Shown here piece after piece: positions 7,945 to 16,953 of a stretch of DNA of 64,000 nucleotides. The translations under genes were made by a program, and so were the position numbers. Origin of the DNA: Bacillota bacterium (GTDB lineage: Bacteria; Bacillota; Clostridia; Lachnospirales; Lachnospiraceae); contig JAEYPP010000086.1 in NCBI GenBank assembly GCA_023410575.1, forward strand, positions 1 through 64,000, given 5' to 3'. Under the pieces are notes generated by a model. That model did no database searches. It was given only the letters and a program-made list of their open reading frames with translations, and was not told where the DNA came from. How positions within the stretch are numbered: the first letter of the stretch is position 1; each line of letters begins with the position of its first letter.

Positions 7945-8454
7945 TCAATTTCCCTTGCTCACTTCGTCAAAGTTTATACCTACCTCTTTAATGTTCTTTA
8001 CAATCTTACAAATACTTTGAAAGAACATTTGAATTTCTTGGTCTGAAAATCCAGTATATATATAATTCAAAATATTTTCATTGGAAGCACCATGTGTCTT
8101 ACAATAGTCTTCCCACTCACTTGTAGGAATAACTCTGACCGTATTTTTATCACCCTCAATCTTACAGTACTCGACAAATCCCTTTCTTTTTAATATATCT
8201 GTAATTTGCTTAACATTTTGTCGAGAACACCCCATTATTTTTCCAATTGCACTCAATGTTAAGGGCTTTTTTATGCTACTCGTCATTGTTAATAACAACC
8301 ACTGTTTACTTGTTAATCCATCCAAAGTAGACGTAAACATTGTTTGGAGTAGATTAGCGCTTACTAATATTGAGGTAAAGGATAAACGCTTTAACCAACT
8401 CGGATTTGATCCAACTAACTGAATATATTGTTCGATTGAAAGTTCTTCCTCCAT
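7945..8454 (-). CDS. MarR-family transcriptional regulator
   Basis: The 169-residue protein has the winged helix-turn-helix core of MarR regulators (about residues 45-115: LTSKQWLLL, then LTLSAIGKIMGCSRQNVKQITDILKR, then a wing with NTVRVIPT) flanked by dimerisation helices. Such proteins usually repress their own gene or neighbouring efflux or stress genes until a small ligand binds. A clear ribosome site, GGGAGGT, precedes the ATG. It could act on the palindromic sites near 7059-7247, which is inference. Confidence 0.85.
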   Translation of the reverse strand: MEEELSIEQYIQLVGSNPSWLKRLSFTSILVSANLLQTMFTSTLDGLTSKQWLLLTMTSSIKKPLTLSAIGKIMGCSRQNVKQITDILKRKGFVEYCKIEGDKNTVRVIPTSEWEDYCKTHGASNENILNYIYTGFSDQEIQMFFQSICKIVKNIKEVGINFDEVSKGN

Positions 8455-8624
8455 AGTGTACCTCCCTAGTCATTTGTTATATTCCTGATTCATCTGTAAG
8501 TTCTATATAAATCTCAACTTCTGTGATATTAATAGAGTCAGGTCAAATAGTATTTTAGTAATTGAGTTTTCATACAATAACCCTTACTGTTTTATCAAGG
8601 ATAAAACAATAATTTATCGACTGT

Positions 8625-8655
8625 TATTGTGGGAATTGAATTAAACTCCCACAAT
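8625..8655. repeat. inverted repeat in the MarR / alcohol dehydrogenase gap
   Basis: TTGTGGGA and TCCCACAA form a hairpin separated by about 14 bases. The 303 bases between the MarR gene and the dehydrogenase hold this hairpin and otherwise AT-rich sequence with no supported gene. Confidence 0.35.
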
Positions 8656-8757
8656 ATATTTGCTTTTTATTATACAATTAAATGAAAGAAATATCAAATC
8701 ATAATATAGGGATAACGTTAGTTTATTTGTTTATTGAAACAGGGCCGATTGAATAAA

Positions 8758-9927
8758 CTATAAACACAAGCGATAAATGTTTTCAATATCCTCTTTATTT
8801 AATGGTTGAAAAGCTTCCATTGTCCCGTTTTGACTTGCCTTTTTTGCCATGATTTCAAACTTAGAATCATCAATTCCAAGCTCACTTAGATTACTCTTTA
8901 ACCCAAGTGTCTTAAAGAAAAATTCTGTCGTCATATGAATCGCTTTATTCGCAATGACCATTGGATCTGAATCATTTTTAATATCAAAAACATTACGTCC
9001 AAATTGCTCGAATCTTGAAACAGTTCTGTTATTTAACGTATACTTCATCCAACGAGGAGTTAAGATTGCAAGTCCCAATCCATGCGTCATATCATAGTAA
9101 GCTGAAAGCTCATGCTCCATTGGGTGACAGCTCCAGGCTTGAGTTTTTCCACCCTCAATAAATCCATTAATCGCCCAGGAAGAGGCCCACATTAGATTAG
9201 CTCGAGCTTCATAATTGTCTGGCTCCTTCATTGCTAACGGCGTGTACTTTATGACTGCTTTCATTAAGCCCTCCATAAAGCTATCTAACATAAATAAATC
9301 CTCATTCATGTTAAAATACACTTCCAGTACGTGAGAAAAAATATCTGCACTACCACAGGCAGTCTGATATCGATCCACCGAATAAGTAACCGTTGGATCA
9401 AGGAAGGAAGCTTTTGGTAACATACACGCATTACCACACCCAATCTTATCTTTTGTATCCAAATTACTAATTACTCCACCAGCATTCATCTCCGAACCAG
9501 TTGCTGCTAATGTCAAAATAGTTATGATTGGTAAACAACGAGTTATTGGTACTTTTCTTGTTACAAGATCCCAAGCATCACCATTATAGTATGTTGCTGC
9601 CCCAATGAATTTTGTTGCATCAATGACCGAGCCACCTCCGACTGCTAAAAGTACATCAATGTTTTCTTTCTTACAAATATCTGCTCCTTGATTTACCGAG
9701 GTATGTCTTGGATTCGGTTCAATTCCAGAATATTCGAATAATTCCAATTCTGATTTTTCTATTTCTTTTCTTATTCTATCATAGAGACCATTTTTCTTGA
9801 TTGAACCACCACCATAAACTAACAAAACCTTCGTCCCATATTTTTTTAGTTCTTCTCCCAAAAACTGTAGCTTATTTTCACCAAAATATACTTTTGTCGG
9901 AATGTAATAAATAAAATTTGATTTCAT
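8758..9927 (-). CDS. iron-containing alcohol dehydrogenase
   Basis: The protein (389 residues from the ATG at 9925-9927) is a group III iron alcohol dehydrogenase, BdhA/YqhD-like. It has the nucleotide loop GGGSVIDATKFIG, then the metal-site region ATGSEMNAGGVISN, the Asp/His region TACGSADIFSHVLE, HPMEHELSAYYDMTHGLGLAI and the final metal His region. These proteins reduce aldehydes or ketones such as butanal with NAD(P)H in the cytoplasm, typical of fermentative clostridia. I prefer the internal ATG because the residues before it are not part of the fold; GGAG lies 13 bases upstream, and a TTG codon directly before the ATG is an alternative. It appears monocistronic. Confidence 0.9.
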   Translation of the reverse strand: MKSNFIYYIPTKVYFGENKLQFLGEELKKYGTKVLLVYGGGSIKKNGLYDRIRKEIEKSELELFEYSGIEPNPRHTSVNQGADICKKENIDVLLAVGGGSVIDATKFIGAATYYNGDAWDLVTRKVPITRCLPIITILTLAATGSEMNAGGVISNLDTKDKIGCGNACMLPKASFLDPTVTYSVDRYQTACGSADIFSHVLEVYFNMNEDLFMLDSFMEGLMKAVIKYTPLAMKEPDNYEARANLMWASSWAINGFIEGGKTQAWSCHPMEHELSAYYDMTHGLGLAILTPRWMKYTLNNRTVSRFEQFGRNVFDIKNDSDPMVIANKAIHMTTEFFFKTLGLKSNLSELGIDDSKFEIMAKKASQNGTMEAFQPLNKEDIENIYRLCL

Positions 9928-10055
9928 CAATTTCTTACTTCTCCTTTTTTTATTTCCTTTATCATATCCGTGTATTATATCCAATCTACTAGAAAACATT
10001 ACGAGTCACATTCCACTTTCAGTTTTACAAAATGTGTTCACAAAAAAAGAAGATT

Positions 10056-11267
10056 TCATACATTCCTACCAGCGATAGCGCCTGAACTCCAAGCCCATTG
10101 TAGATTATATCCACCACATGTACCATCGACATCGACGATTTCTCCAACAAGATAAAGCCCTTTCACTAACTTAGATTCCATTGTCTTTGGATTAATTTCT
10201 GTAGTGCTCACACCACCTGCACTCACTTGTGCCTGGTCAAATCCATTCGATCCAATAATCGTAAATGGCATCCCTTTCATCATTCTTGCTAAACTGATTA
10301 ACTCCTTATCCTTAATTGAGCTACTCTTTCCCTCCAGCGTAATATTTGTTTCTTTAAGAATAAGAAAACTAAGTTTATGATTCAACAAGCCAACCATTGC
10401 TTCTTCAACCGTTTTATAAAAGTTTTGTGAGAATCTGTTTTTTAGAAACTCGATTAACTCTACTTCTGTAAAAGTAGGGAAGAAATCAAGAGATAAGCAT
10501 GGAGTCTTTCCCTGTTCAACAAGTTCATTAGCATAGCGACTCATCTGAAACACTGGAATTCCTGAGATCCCATAGTCTGTAAATAAAAACTCCCCTGTTT
10601 CACAAGCAATTTCTTTCCCCTTACATGTTAACGTTCCTTTCGCTTCACAACGAACACCCGAAATTGTTTTTCCATACTTCTCTTTTGACTTTAATTGAAC
10701 TAAGGCAGGAAATTGTGAGATTACCTGATGTCCAAAATACTTTGCGATTGCATATCCACTTCCATCCGAGCCTTGTTTTGGAGCTGCGCAGCCACCAGTC
10801 GCAAGAATAACATTCTCTCCCACATAATATCCTGAATTTATCAAAAACTGATTCTTTTTCTTCTTTACATCATTGACATGTTCATTTACATAGACGTCTA
10901 CATGATAACGCTTGCATTCCATAATCAAAACATCTGCAATCGAAGCTGCCTGCTCAGAATTCGGATAAACATAACCATTGCGTACCTTTGGTATAATCCC
11001 CAAGGCTTGAAAATAGTCAATTGTCTGCTGTTCATCAAACTGCAAGAAGACCTGCCAAGCAAACTCCGGATTATTACCACGATAACATTCTTTTGTTTGA
11101 TATAAATTAGTGTAATTACACTTCCCATTGCCTGTAGCTAAAATCTTCTTTCCAAGACGGTCTTTATGCTCTAAAATTGCAGTGGTATAACCACGTTTTG
11201 ATGCCTCAATTGCAGCTATCATTCCAGCCGCTCCACCACCAATTACAATTACTTGGTACTTTTTCAT
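10056..11267 (-). CDS. HI0933-family FAD/NAD(P)-dependent oxidoreductase
   Basis: The start at 11265-11267 follows GAGAGGAATTTGT and gives 403 residues beginning with a Rossmann motif (VIVIGGGAAGMIAAIEA). LGKKILATGNGKCNYTN and the C-terminal motif GLYLVGEIVDVDGTCGGYNLQWA are diagnostic of the HI0933/BaiN family of flavoproteins. Members reduce activated double bonds (for example in bile-acid or fatty-acid derivatives) or act in nucleic-acid-linked redox chemistry; the substrate here is unknown. It stands upstream of the alcohol dehydrogenase on the same strand with about 130 bases between, so a common operon is uncertain. Confidence 0.85.
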   Translation of the reverse strand: MKKYQVIVIGGGAAGMIAAIEASKRGYTTAILEHKDRLGKKILATGNGKCNYTNLYQTKECYRGNNPEFAWQVFLQFDEQQTIDYFQALGIIPKVRNGYVYPNSEQAASIADVLIMECKRYHVDVYVNEHVNDVKKKKNQFLINSGYYVGENVILATGGCAAPKQGSDGSGYAIAKYFGHQVISQFPALVQLKSKEKYGKTISGVRCEAKGTLTCKGKEIACETGEFLFTDYGISGIPVFQMSRYANELVEQGKTPCLSLDFFPTFTEVELIEFLKNRFSQNFYKTVEEAMVGLLNHKLSFLILKETNITLEGKSSSIKDKELISLARMMKGMPFTIIGSNGFDQAQVSAGGVSTTEINPKTMESKLVKGLYLVGEIVDVDGTCGGYNLQWAWSSGAIAGRNV

Positions 11268-11501
11268 ACAAATTCCTCTCTGAATTTTCATGGATAAGAT
11301 GATATTTCTGTCTCTATTATACAAGTAAATATCAAATTTTCAAACCATATAAAAGAATTTTGTTTGCCTTTCCATTTTAAGTAACATTTCACTGTGCAAA
11401 ATGACGTCATAGCATAGAACAAGGAAAGGTCGAACACAAACAATACATTATCGCTAACATACTGCTGTAATCGACCTTTTTTCTATCAATCAAATTCATT
11501 A

Positions 11502-12173
11502 TTAGCTTGAGTAGCTTTCCAATAAGGAATACAACTCATCATCTGATTTTACATAAATTCCTTCCATTAGTTCATTGCGATCTGACTCTGGTAAATCCAA
11601 TACATCAATCGTAGTATATTCAAAAATAGTAGATAAATCACTATAATAAACGATTACTTTTCCATCCTTTACAGCAACATAATAACGAAATGTCACTATA
11701 TCTTCATTATAGCTTTTCCGTATCACAATCTCTTTCTTTGAAAACTGTAGTAAATCGTATGCGTAAAGACCTTTATTCTTTTCGTTTAAAGGTAAATTCA
11801 ACATATAGTTCGCAAGATACTGAATTACTTCGCTACGATTCAATCCTATAAGCTCACTAGTTGGATTTACTTCCTCTCGAGTCAGTTGATTCGTCTTAAC
11901 GTTGTAAATTTCAAGATAGTACCTTGTTGTTGGTTCAATCACTTCTTCTTGAACCGTATCGGTACGAATTACATTCGATTCATCAACATTTCCTTGTTGT
12001 AAAAGTGCTGCTTGCTTTTGATACTCCTCAAAGGATTCCAAAATTTTAGAGTCTCTCTCATTCGCACTCTCATTAAATTTATTTAGAGCATTCTTAAAAC
12101 TAATATAATAACAAGTTGTAAAGAACGCACATAATCCCACGATACAAACTGCATATCCAATCCAACGCTTCAT
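11502..12173 (-). CDS. membrane-anchored protein with BofC-like C-terminal domain
   Basis: A 223-residue protein with one N-terminal membrane segment (residues 5-25), a polar linker (30-75) and an external domain. The last 75 residues (YYVAVKDGKVIVYYSD, then DLPESDRNELMEGI, then SDDELYSLLESY) resemble the BofC C-terminal domain, which in Bacillus controls sigma-K activation across the forespore membranes. I match it by motif memory only. Its ribosome site lies in a small hairpin (12180-12204), which may limit translation. It follows the flippase gene on the same strand. Confidence 0.6.
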   Translation of the reverse strand: MKRWIGYAVCIVGLCAFFTTCYYISFKNALNKFNESANERDSKILESFEEYQKQAALLQQGNVDESNVIRTDTVQEEVIEPTTRYYLEIYNVKTNQLTREEVNPTSELIGLNRSEVIQYLANYMLNLPLNEKNKGLYAYDLLQFSKKEIVIRKSYNEDIVTFRYYVAVKDGKVIVYYSDLSTIFEYTTIDVLDLPESDRNELMEGIYVKSDDELYSLLESYSS

Positions 12174-12179
12174 AGCATG

Positions 12180-12204
12180 TCACACTCCTTTACATCGAGT
12201 GTGA
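12180..12204 (-). promoter_or_regulatory. hairpin over the ribosome binding site
   Basis: On the minus strand TCACACT pairs with AGTGTGA, and the AAAGGAG ribosome site of the BofC-like gene lies in the loop and 3' arm. Folding would reduce translation; it may be a translational switch or a chance hairpin. Confidence 0.4.
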
Positions 12205-12252
12205 CCCAAATTTTGTTATATTATACACTTAAAGGAATATCGAAAGAATTAA

Positions 12253-13878
12253 TTACATCAAATGAAATTTCTTAGCAATACGAAGGAGTAGACTACCCTT
12301 TGGCATCTCTAGTAGCTCTTCTTCATTCATTGTCTTCATTAATAAAATGGCTACACCATACACAACAATTGCAACCCATACTGCCACAAAAACACTGATT
12401 GCATTGGAGTTAATAACAGAATGCACTAAGCTGTAAACACCATATGCAATCGCACCCATGATTAAAGAAGCTACGAATGGGAAAATAAATGTCTTTTTAA
12501 CCTCTTGCTTATACTCTAATGTTTTTCCAATTCGAATCCAGTTTAAGATACAAATTACAAGTGCAAACGTAACATTTGCAATTACAAGACCATAAATTCC
12601 AGTATGGAATACAAATAATAAAGCAAACAATAACGGAATATGGATAATAATTGAAATAAATGCATGTCGTACTGGTATCTTCATCTGATCAATACCTTGT
12701 AAGATACCATTTGACATCGTAGATAATGCGAAAAATACAACCGCAATACATCCAATACGTAATGCATTAGCACTTAAGTTCACATCACCACTGCGACCAA
12801 ATAACATTTCAACCAGCGGTTTTGCAAGTACTCCTAATCCAACTGCAGATGGAAAAGCAATTAACATATTAAACTTCATCGAGTTCGCAACTTTCTTCTT
12901 CACTTCATCGAAATTATTACGCGTATAAAGACCAGAAAGTGTTGGAACAATTGCCGTACCTAATGCAGCTGCTATTGCAACTGGAACATTCGTTAAGATT
13001 CGATATTGTCCAGAATAGATCCCTAACATAGACTTCTTTAATTCTTCTGTTATCCCTTGATTGTCCGCATAGCTTCCCCAAATATTCGTATCAATAATTC
13101 CTGTAATCTGGAATGCTGTCTGACTCACGATGATTGGTAATGCAGTAAAAATAATAGCTTTTGCTGCATCCATAAAGCTTTCTGTGTACTCACTCTTATC
13201 CTTTCTAACACGTTTTTTTAGAATAGGACGATTAATAACAAAAATAAGGATTAAGAATAGCAACCCAAAGACTGCTCCCAATAAGGTACCTAGAGTACTA
13301 CCTGATGCACCATATGTCGTAATTTCTGGCGATGCATTATGTTCTTTCATTAAAAGGTAAGCGGCTATGATAGAAACACCTGCATTTACAATCTGCTCAA
13401 ATAATTGAGAAATAGCCGTTGGAATCATCGTTCGCTTGCCTTGGAATAAGCCACGTAAAACTCCCATAATCGACATAACGAATATTGCTGGAGCCAATAT
13501 CTTTAATGGCATCTCAATGCTTGGATAACGAGCTATTTTTGCCCAAATCCCTGCGCCAAAAAAAACAACTGCACACATGAGTGCTCCAACAGATGCAGAA
13601 ATTACCATAGCAGTTTTAAATATATTGTATGAATTCTTGTACTCTTTATTCGTTTCTCGTGCGGCTATTAGTTTGGAAATAGCCAAAGGAATACTATAAG
13701 AAGATAATAATAACGCTAAGCTATACCACTCATATGCAGCACTATAGGTTCCCATCCCCTCATTTCCTACAATACGTGTCAGTGGTATTCGATAAAGCAT
13801 ACCAATAAATCTAGAAATAATCGATGCAATACCGAGTATCGACCCCTGCACGAGATATTTATTTTTTTTGTTACTCAT
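12253..13878 (-). CDS. SpoVB/MurJ-type polysaccharide lipid flippase
   Basis: This 541-residue protein with about 14 membrane segments belongs to the MOP exporter superfamily (polysaccharide biosynthesis / MurJ-like). The N-terminus KYLVQGSILGIASIISRFIGMLYRIPLTRIVG and the GTYSAAYEWY segment are typical of Firmicute SpoVB/YtgP proteins, which move lipid-linked cell-wall or spore-cortex precursors across the membrane. The next gene downstream is a BofC-like protein, in keeping with a spore or envelope role, while the upstream neighbour is a DUF3048 lipoprotein. Which paralogue it is cannot be told from one sequence. Confidence 0.85.
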   Translation of the reverse strand: MSNKKNKYLVQGSILGIASIISRFIGMLYRIPLTRIVGNEGMGTYSAAYEWYSLALLLSSYSIPLAISKLIAARETNKEYKNSYNIFKTAMVISASVGALMCAVVFFGAGIWAKIARYPSIEMPLKILAPAIFVMSIMGVLRGLFQGKRTMIPTAISQLFEQIVNAGVSIIAAYLLMKEHNASPEITTYGASGSTLGTLLGAVFGLLFLILIFVINRPILKKRVRKDKSEYTESFMDAAKAIIFTALPIIVSQTAFQITGIIDTNIWGSYADNQGITEELKKSMLGIYSGQYRILTNVPVAIAAALGTAIVPTLSGLYTRNNFDEVKKKVANSMKFNMLIAFPSAVGLGVLAKPLVEMLFGRSGDVNLSANALRIGCIAVVFFALSTMSNGILQGIDQMKIPVRHAFISIIIHIPLLFALLFVFHTGIYGLVIANVTFALVICILNWIRIGKTLEYKQEVKKTFIFPFVASLIMGAIAYGVYSLVHSVINSNAISVFVAVWVAIVVYGVAILLMKTMNEEELLEMPKGSLLLRIAKKFHLM

Positions 13879-13948
13879 ATTTTCCTCCCAAGGTTAGTGA
13901 TGATACCAACCACTTATGCTTTGTACGTTCAAGTCCTTACTATTTAAC

Positions 13949-15076
13949 TTACTCTACGATTACATCCTTGACACGACTATTCGGAAAGATTGATATCATT
14001 GTTTTTCCTGGGTTAATGGACAATTCTTTTCCATCAGCATCATAATAGCGCATAATCTTAGTACTCTCATTCTTCTTCCAAGTTATCTTTGTTAAAACAC
14101 CATTCGTTATATAATAGCCCTCACCCGATGCATCTTCTAAATCCATTGTCTGATACCCATTAGAATCAATGTCCCATTCCTTTACAAATTGAACAATGAT
14201 ATTTTTAAAATGTAGTTGCTCCTTCGTATTGTAATCGATATGAGCATCATCATATTGAAAACGTAAGTACTCCTTTGTTGACTCATCATATTGTAACACT
14301 GGAGTAATCACTTTGGAATACTTTAATGTGATTTTTTTCGCCATGTCACCTACAGGAGTGGTATCCTCTTCATAAAATGTAAAATGTCCCTTATAACCTT
14401 CCTTATAGGTAGTTCGATATTTACCCTTTTCTGTGGCTGCCTTTAATCCATCTAAACTTGCAAATGCGTTATGAGGCATTTTGATGGAATTATCTCGATA
14501 AAAAGCTTGTTCTCCAATTCCCATCATTCCATTAATTGCATCAATCCCCAGTTTTTTTATCTTCTTAGTTGCATACGAAGTCTGACCAAAATGAACATAG
14601 ATCGCATCATATTCATCTGCAAAACTTACATAATAATGTCTTGCACTACGAACAGAACCTATTCGTTCTGCCGTTTTTGATGCTGAATCAATATTTTCAT
14701 AAAGGCCCATTAATCGAGTGATTCCACCTTCTACGATTGCTTCATATAGAATATCTGCATCGCCGACACCACTTTGTGGATTTGCAACCTCGATATTATT
14801 CAACATAACTGCATACGGTCTTTGTTTCGCAATCTCTTCATCAACCCATTGCCCAGTCAACAAACTTCTAACCATCCCCTCATGAGTAAGATCAACTGTT
14901 GGAGTTGGGACTACAGTTGGAGTACTGCTTAGAACAATTTCCTTTTTTTCAAATATAATAGGTTCACTGGTAACCTTTGCGTCGCCACCTGATTTCTTCT
15001 TTGAACATCCAAAAACACTTATTGATAGAAGGAATAAGCCAATGACGGTAAAAAGAACCTCTCCCTTTTTTCTCAT
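13949..15076 (-). CDS. DUF3048 (YerB-like) lipoprotein
   Basis: A 375-residue secreted protein. The N-terminus has a signal peptide ending in a lipobox (LLSISVFGC, Cys near residue 24), followed by a Ser/Thr/Pro-rich linker and a DUF3048 domain (RPYAVMLNNIEVANPQSGVGDADILYEA, then GSVRSARHYYVSFADEYDAIYVHFG). YerB of Bacillus is the family example; its biochemical role is unclear. It is predicted to be anchored to the outer face of the membrane. It lies 18 bases downstream of ybeY on the same strand and so may be cotranscribed. Confidence 0.85.
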   Translation of the reverse strand: MRKKGEVLFTVIGLFLLSISVFGCSKKKSGGDAKVTSEPIIFEKKEIVLSSTPTVVPTPTVDLTHEGMVRSLLTGQWVDEEIAKQRPYAVMLNNIEVANPQSGVGDADILYEAIVEGGITRLMGLYENIDSASKTAERIGSVRSARHYYVSFADEYDAIYVHFGQTSYATKKIKKLGIDAINGMMGIGEQAFYRDNSIKMPHNAFASLDGLKAATEKGKYRTTYKEGYKGHFTFYEEDTTPVGDMAKKITLKYSKVITPVLQYDESTKEYLRFQYDDAHIDYNTKEQLHFKNIIVQFVKEWDIDSNGYQTMDLEDASGEGYYITNGVLTKITWKKNESTKIMRYYDADGKELSINPGKTMISIFPNSRVKDVIVE

Positions 15077-15094
15077 ATCATGCCCCCCTAATCG

Positions 15095-15592
15095 TTATCT
15101 CCTTAATTCTACAATGTCCATAATCTCTCTTTGTTTTTGTTCCATCACATTACGTTCATCCTCTTTGATGTGGTCATACCCACATAGATGCAACATACTA
15201 TGAGCAATTAAAAATCCAATTTCTCTCATCGTAGAATGTCCAAATTCATTCGCTTGGCTTATAACTTTCTCTAAAGATACAACGATATCTCCGAGCATTA
15301 ATTCACCTGTCTCTGGATGAAAACAGTCCTCTTGCTCTTCTTCGAGATGTTCAAAATTGGAAGGTATCTCATAGTAAACCATAGGAAAGGAAAGTACATC
15401 CGTTGGGGCATCAATCTTCCTATGTTCTTTGTTGATTTCTTTTATTGCTTCATTATCGGTTAGGACAACACTGATTTCAACCTCATATGGACAATTTTCG
15501 TAATCCAAAGTTGCCTCAATTACCTTTTTAATCAAAGTATCGATATCAAAACCTAAATCGATATCTACTTCGTGTTCTATATGAAATGTCAT
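15095..15592 (-). CDS. ybeY: endoribonuclease YbeY
   Basis: The 165-residue protein carries the zinc signature H-S-M-L-H-L-C-G-Y-D-H near residue 125-135 and the upstream LSFPM motif, both diagnostic of YbeY, the metal-dependent ribonuclease for 16S rRNA 3'-end maturation and ribosome quality control. The usual order phoH, HD protein, ybeY is kept here. The gap to the HD gene is about 74 bases. Confidence 0.95.
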   Translation of the reverse strand: MTFHIEHEVDIDLGFDIDTLIKKVIEATLDYENCPYEVEISVVLTDNEAIKEINKEHRKIDAPTDVLSFPMVYYEIPSNFEHLEEEQEDCFHPETGELMLGDIVVSLEKVISQANEFGHSTMREIGFLIAHSMLHLCGYDHIKEDERNVMEQKQREIMDIVELRR

Positions 15593-15666
15593 TCTAAATT
15601 CCTTTCACTATTCTATATTCATATAATAGACTTCATAATTGCCTATATGTAACTTCCTCAGTGATT

Positions 15667-16953
15667 TTACACATCTAACTCTTTTGTATTTACTAAATTA
15701 AGATAAAACTCTTTCAATTTCATATATAATGCAATATCGATGTTCGCTTCATTAAAGGTACCTTTATTCATAAGTACAGAAAAGGTATTCTCAACAACCT
15801 TTTCTGCACTTATCTTAGTATCTTGCTTATTCTTTAAATACGTAATCGTTGATACAATATTATCGGTCAGCATAATAATTGCAGCTTCAACACTATGAGG
15901 ATTCTCAACTTTATAATTATGCTGTCGAATTAATTCGCCTATTTTCTCAGGTAGATTATTCTCTTTAATTAACTCAACTCCATTTGGAATATAATCTTGT
16001 CCTTTAAGACGACCAATCTCATGATACCAGCCACCTGCAAAAGTAAGTACTTCATCCACACCTAGAAATTGTGCAGCTTGCTTGGAGATGTTAGCAACTA
16101 TTTTGGAGTGTTGATATAACTTGTCAGATTCCTGACGTAAAAGCTGAAGTAATGGTGCTTCTTCTGCCACTGCTGCAATTAAATCATTTCTTTCTTGAAG
16201 TATTTTTTCTTCCTCGCTCTTTTGAATTCCTACCTTATTCTCATGCTCAAGTAGTTCCATATTCTCTTTCATTGCAATCTCTTGAATTTTTTCCTCATCT
16301 TCTATGACTTCTTGTTGTACCCTAACCTTAAATACTCTTGTGATGAAAAAAAGAACAAGTAAAACAAGAATATTCGATGCTACCATCATATAGTTTTGGT
16401 GACTCAATACTTGCTTTATATCAAATCCATTCATGACAAAAAGAATAGAAATATTCATCGATATAATTAAAAGCATGAGATAAAATAAATGTTGAGCACG
16501 TACTAAAAAATTGCCCATTAAACATAGTAAAGTACCAATCACTAAAGTAGTAACTATTTCGTCAAATTGATATAGCTCTAAACCAATAGCCATAAAAAGA
16601 ATACTGTAAATCATAATCAAACTAAGATTTCGATCAACGTAAAATGCAATCAGCAAAATACCAAGTAACCAAAACGGATACCTACCAATCTCGAATGGAT
16701 TGCATAGTAAAACAATGGAATAAAAATAACCTGTCCCTAACAACCACCATGGAAATTTCTTGATTATAATTTTAGATTCAAATAGCTGAAGATAATAAAT
16801 AAAAATCACATTGAATATAACTGCTAGTAAACCAAACTTCATTACGTCTTTTAATTGTGCTTCGCTTAGTAAACCACAAATGATTACTCCTAGGAAGGTG
16901 GCTACCCATAATGATGCTATGGATAACATTAATCGTGTTTTCTTTTCTTTCAT
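15667..16953 (-). CDS. short PgpH/YqfF-like membrane HD protein with altered HD motif
   Basis: It occupies the place where yqfF/pgpH (a c-di-AMP phosphodiesterase) normally lies, between phoH and ybeY, and overlaps phoH by four bases. The 428 residues hold about six or seven membrane segments (residues 8-215), a charged helix (220-270) and an HD-like domain. The large external domain of PgpH is missing, since that family is usually over 650 residues. The HD core reads WYHEIGRLKG, with Glu where Asp is expected, and continues RQHN and AAIIMLTDNI. The metal site may therefore be weakened or changed. Activity on c-di-AMP is uncertain. Confidence 0.7.
   Translation of the reverse strand: MKEKKTRLMLSIASLWVATFLGVIICGLLSEAQLKDVMKFGLLAVIFNVIFIYYLQLFESKIIIKKFPWWLLGTGYFYSIVLLCNPFEIGRYPFWLLGILLIAFYVDRNLSLIMIYSILFMAIGLELYQFDEIVTTLVIGTLLCLMGNFLVRAQHLFYLMLLIISMNISILFVMNGFDIKQVLSHQNYMMVASNILVLLVLFFITRVFKVRVQQEVIEDEEKIQEIAMKENMELLEHENKVGIQKSEEEKILQERNDLIAAVAEEAPLLQLLRQESDKLYQHSKIVANISKQAAQFLGVDEVLTFAGGWYHEIGRLKGQDYIPNGVELIKENNLPEKIGELIRQHNYKVENPHSVEAAIIMLTDNIVSTITYLKNKQDTKISAEKVVENTFSVLMNKGTFNEANIDIALYMKLKEFYLNLVNTKELDV

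Noticed and set aside
10020..10155. Possible + strand gene opposite the flavoprotein end
   Set aside because: It mirrors the strong minus-strand coding frame and has no ribosome site.
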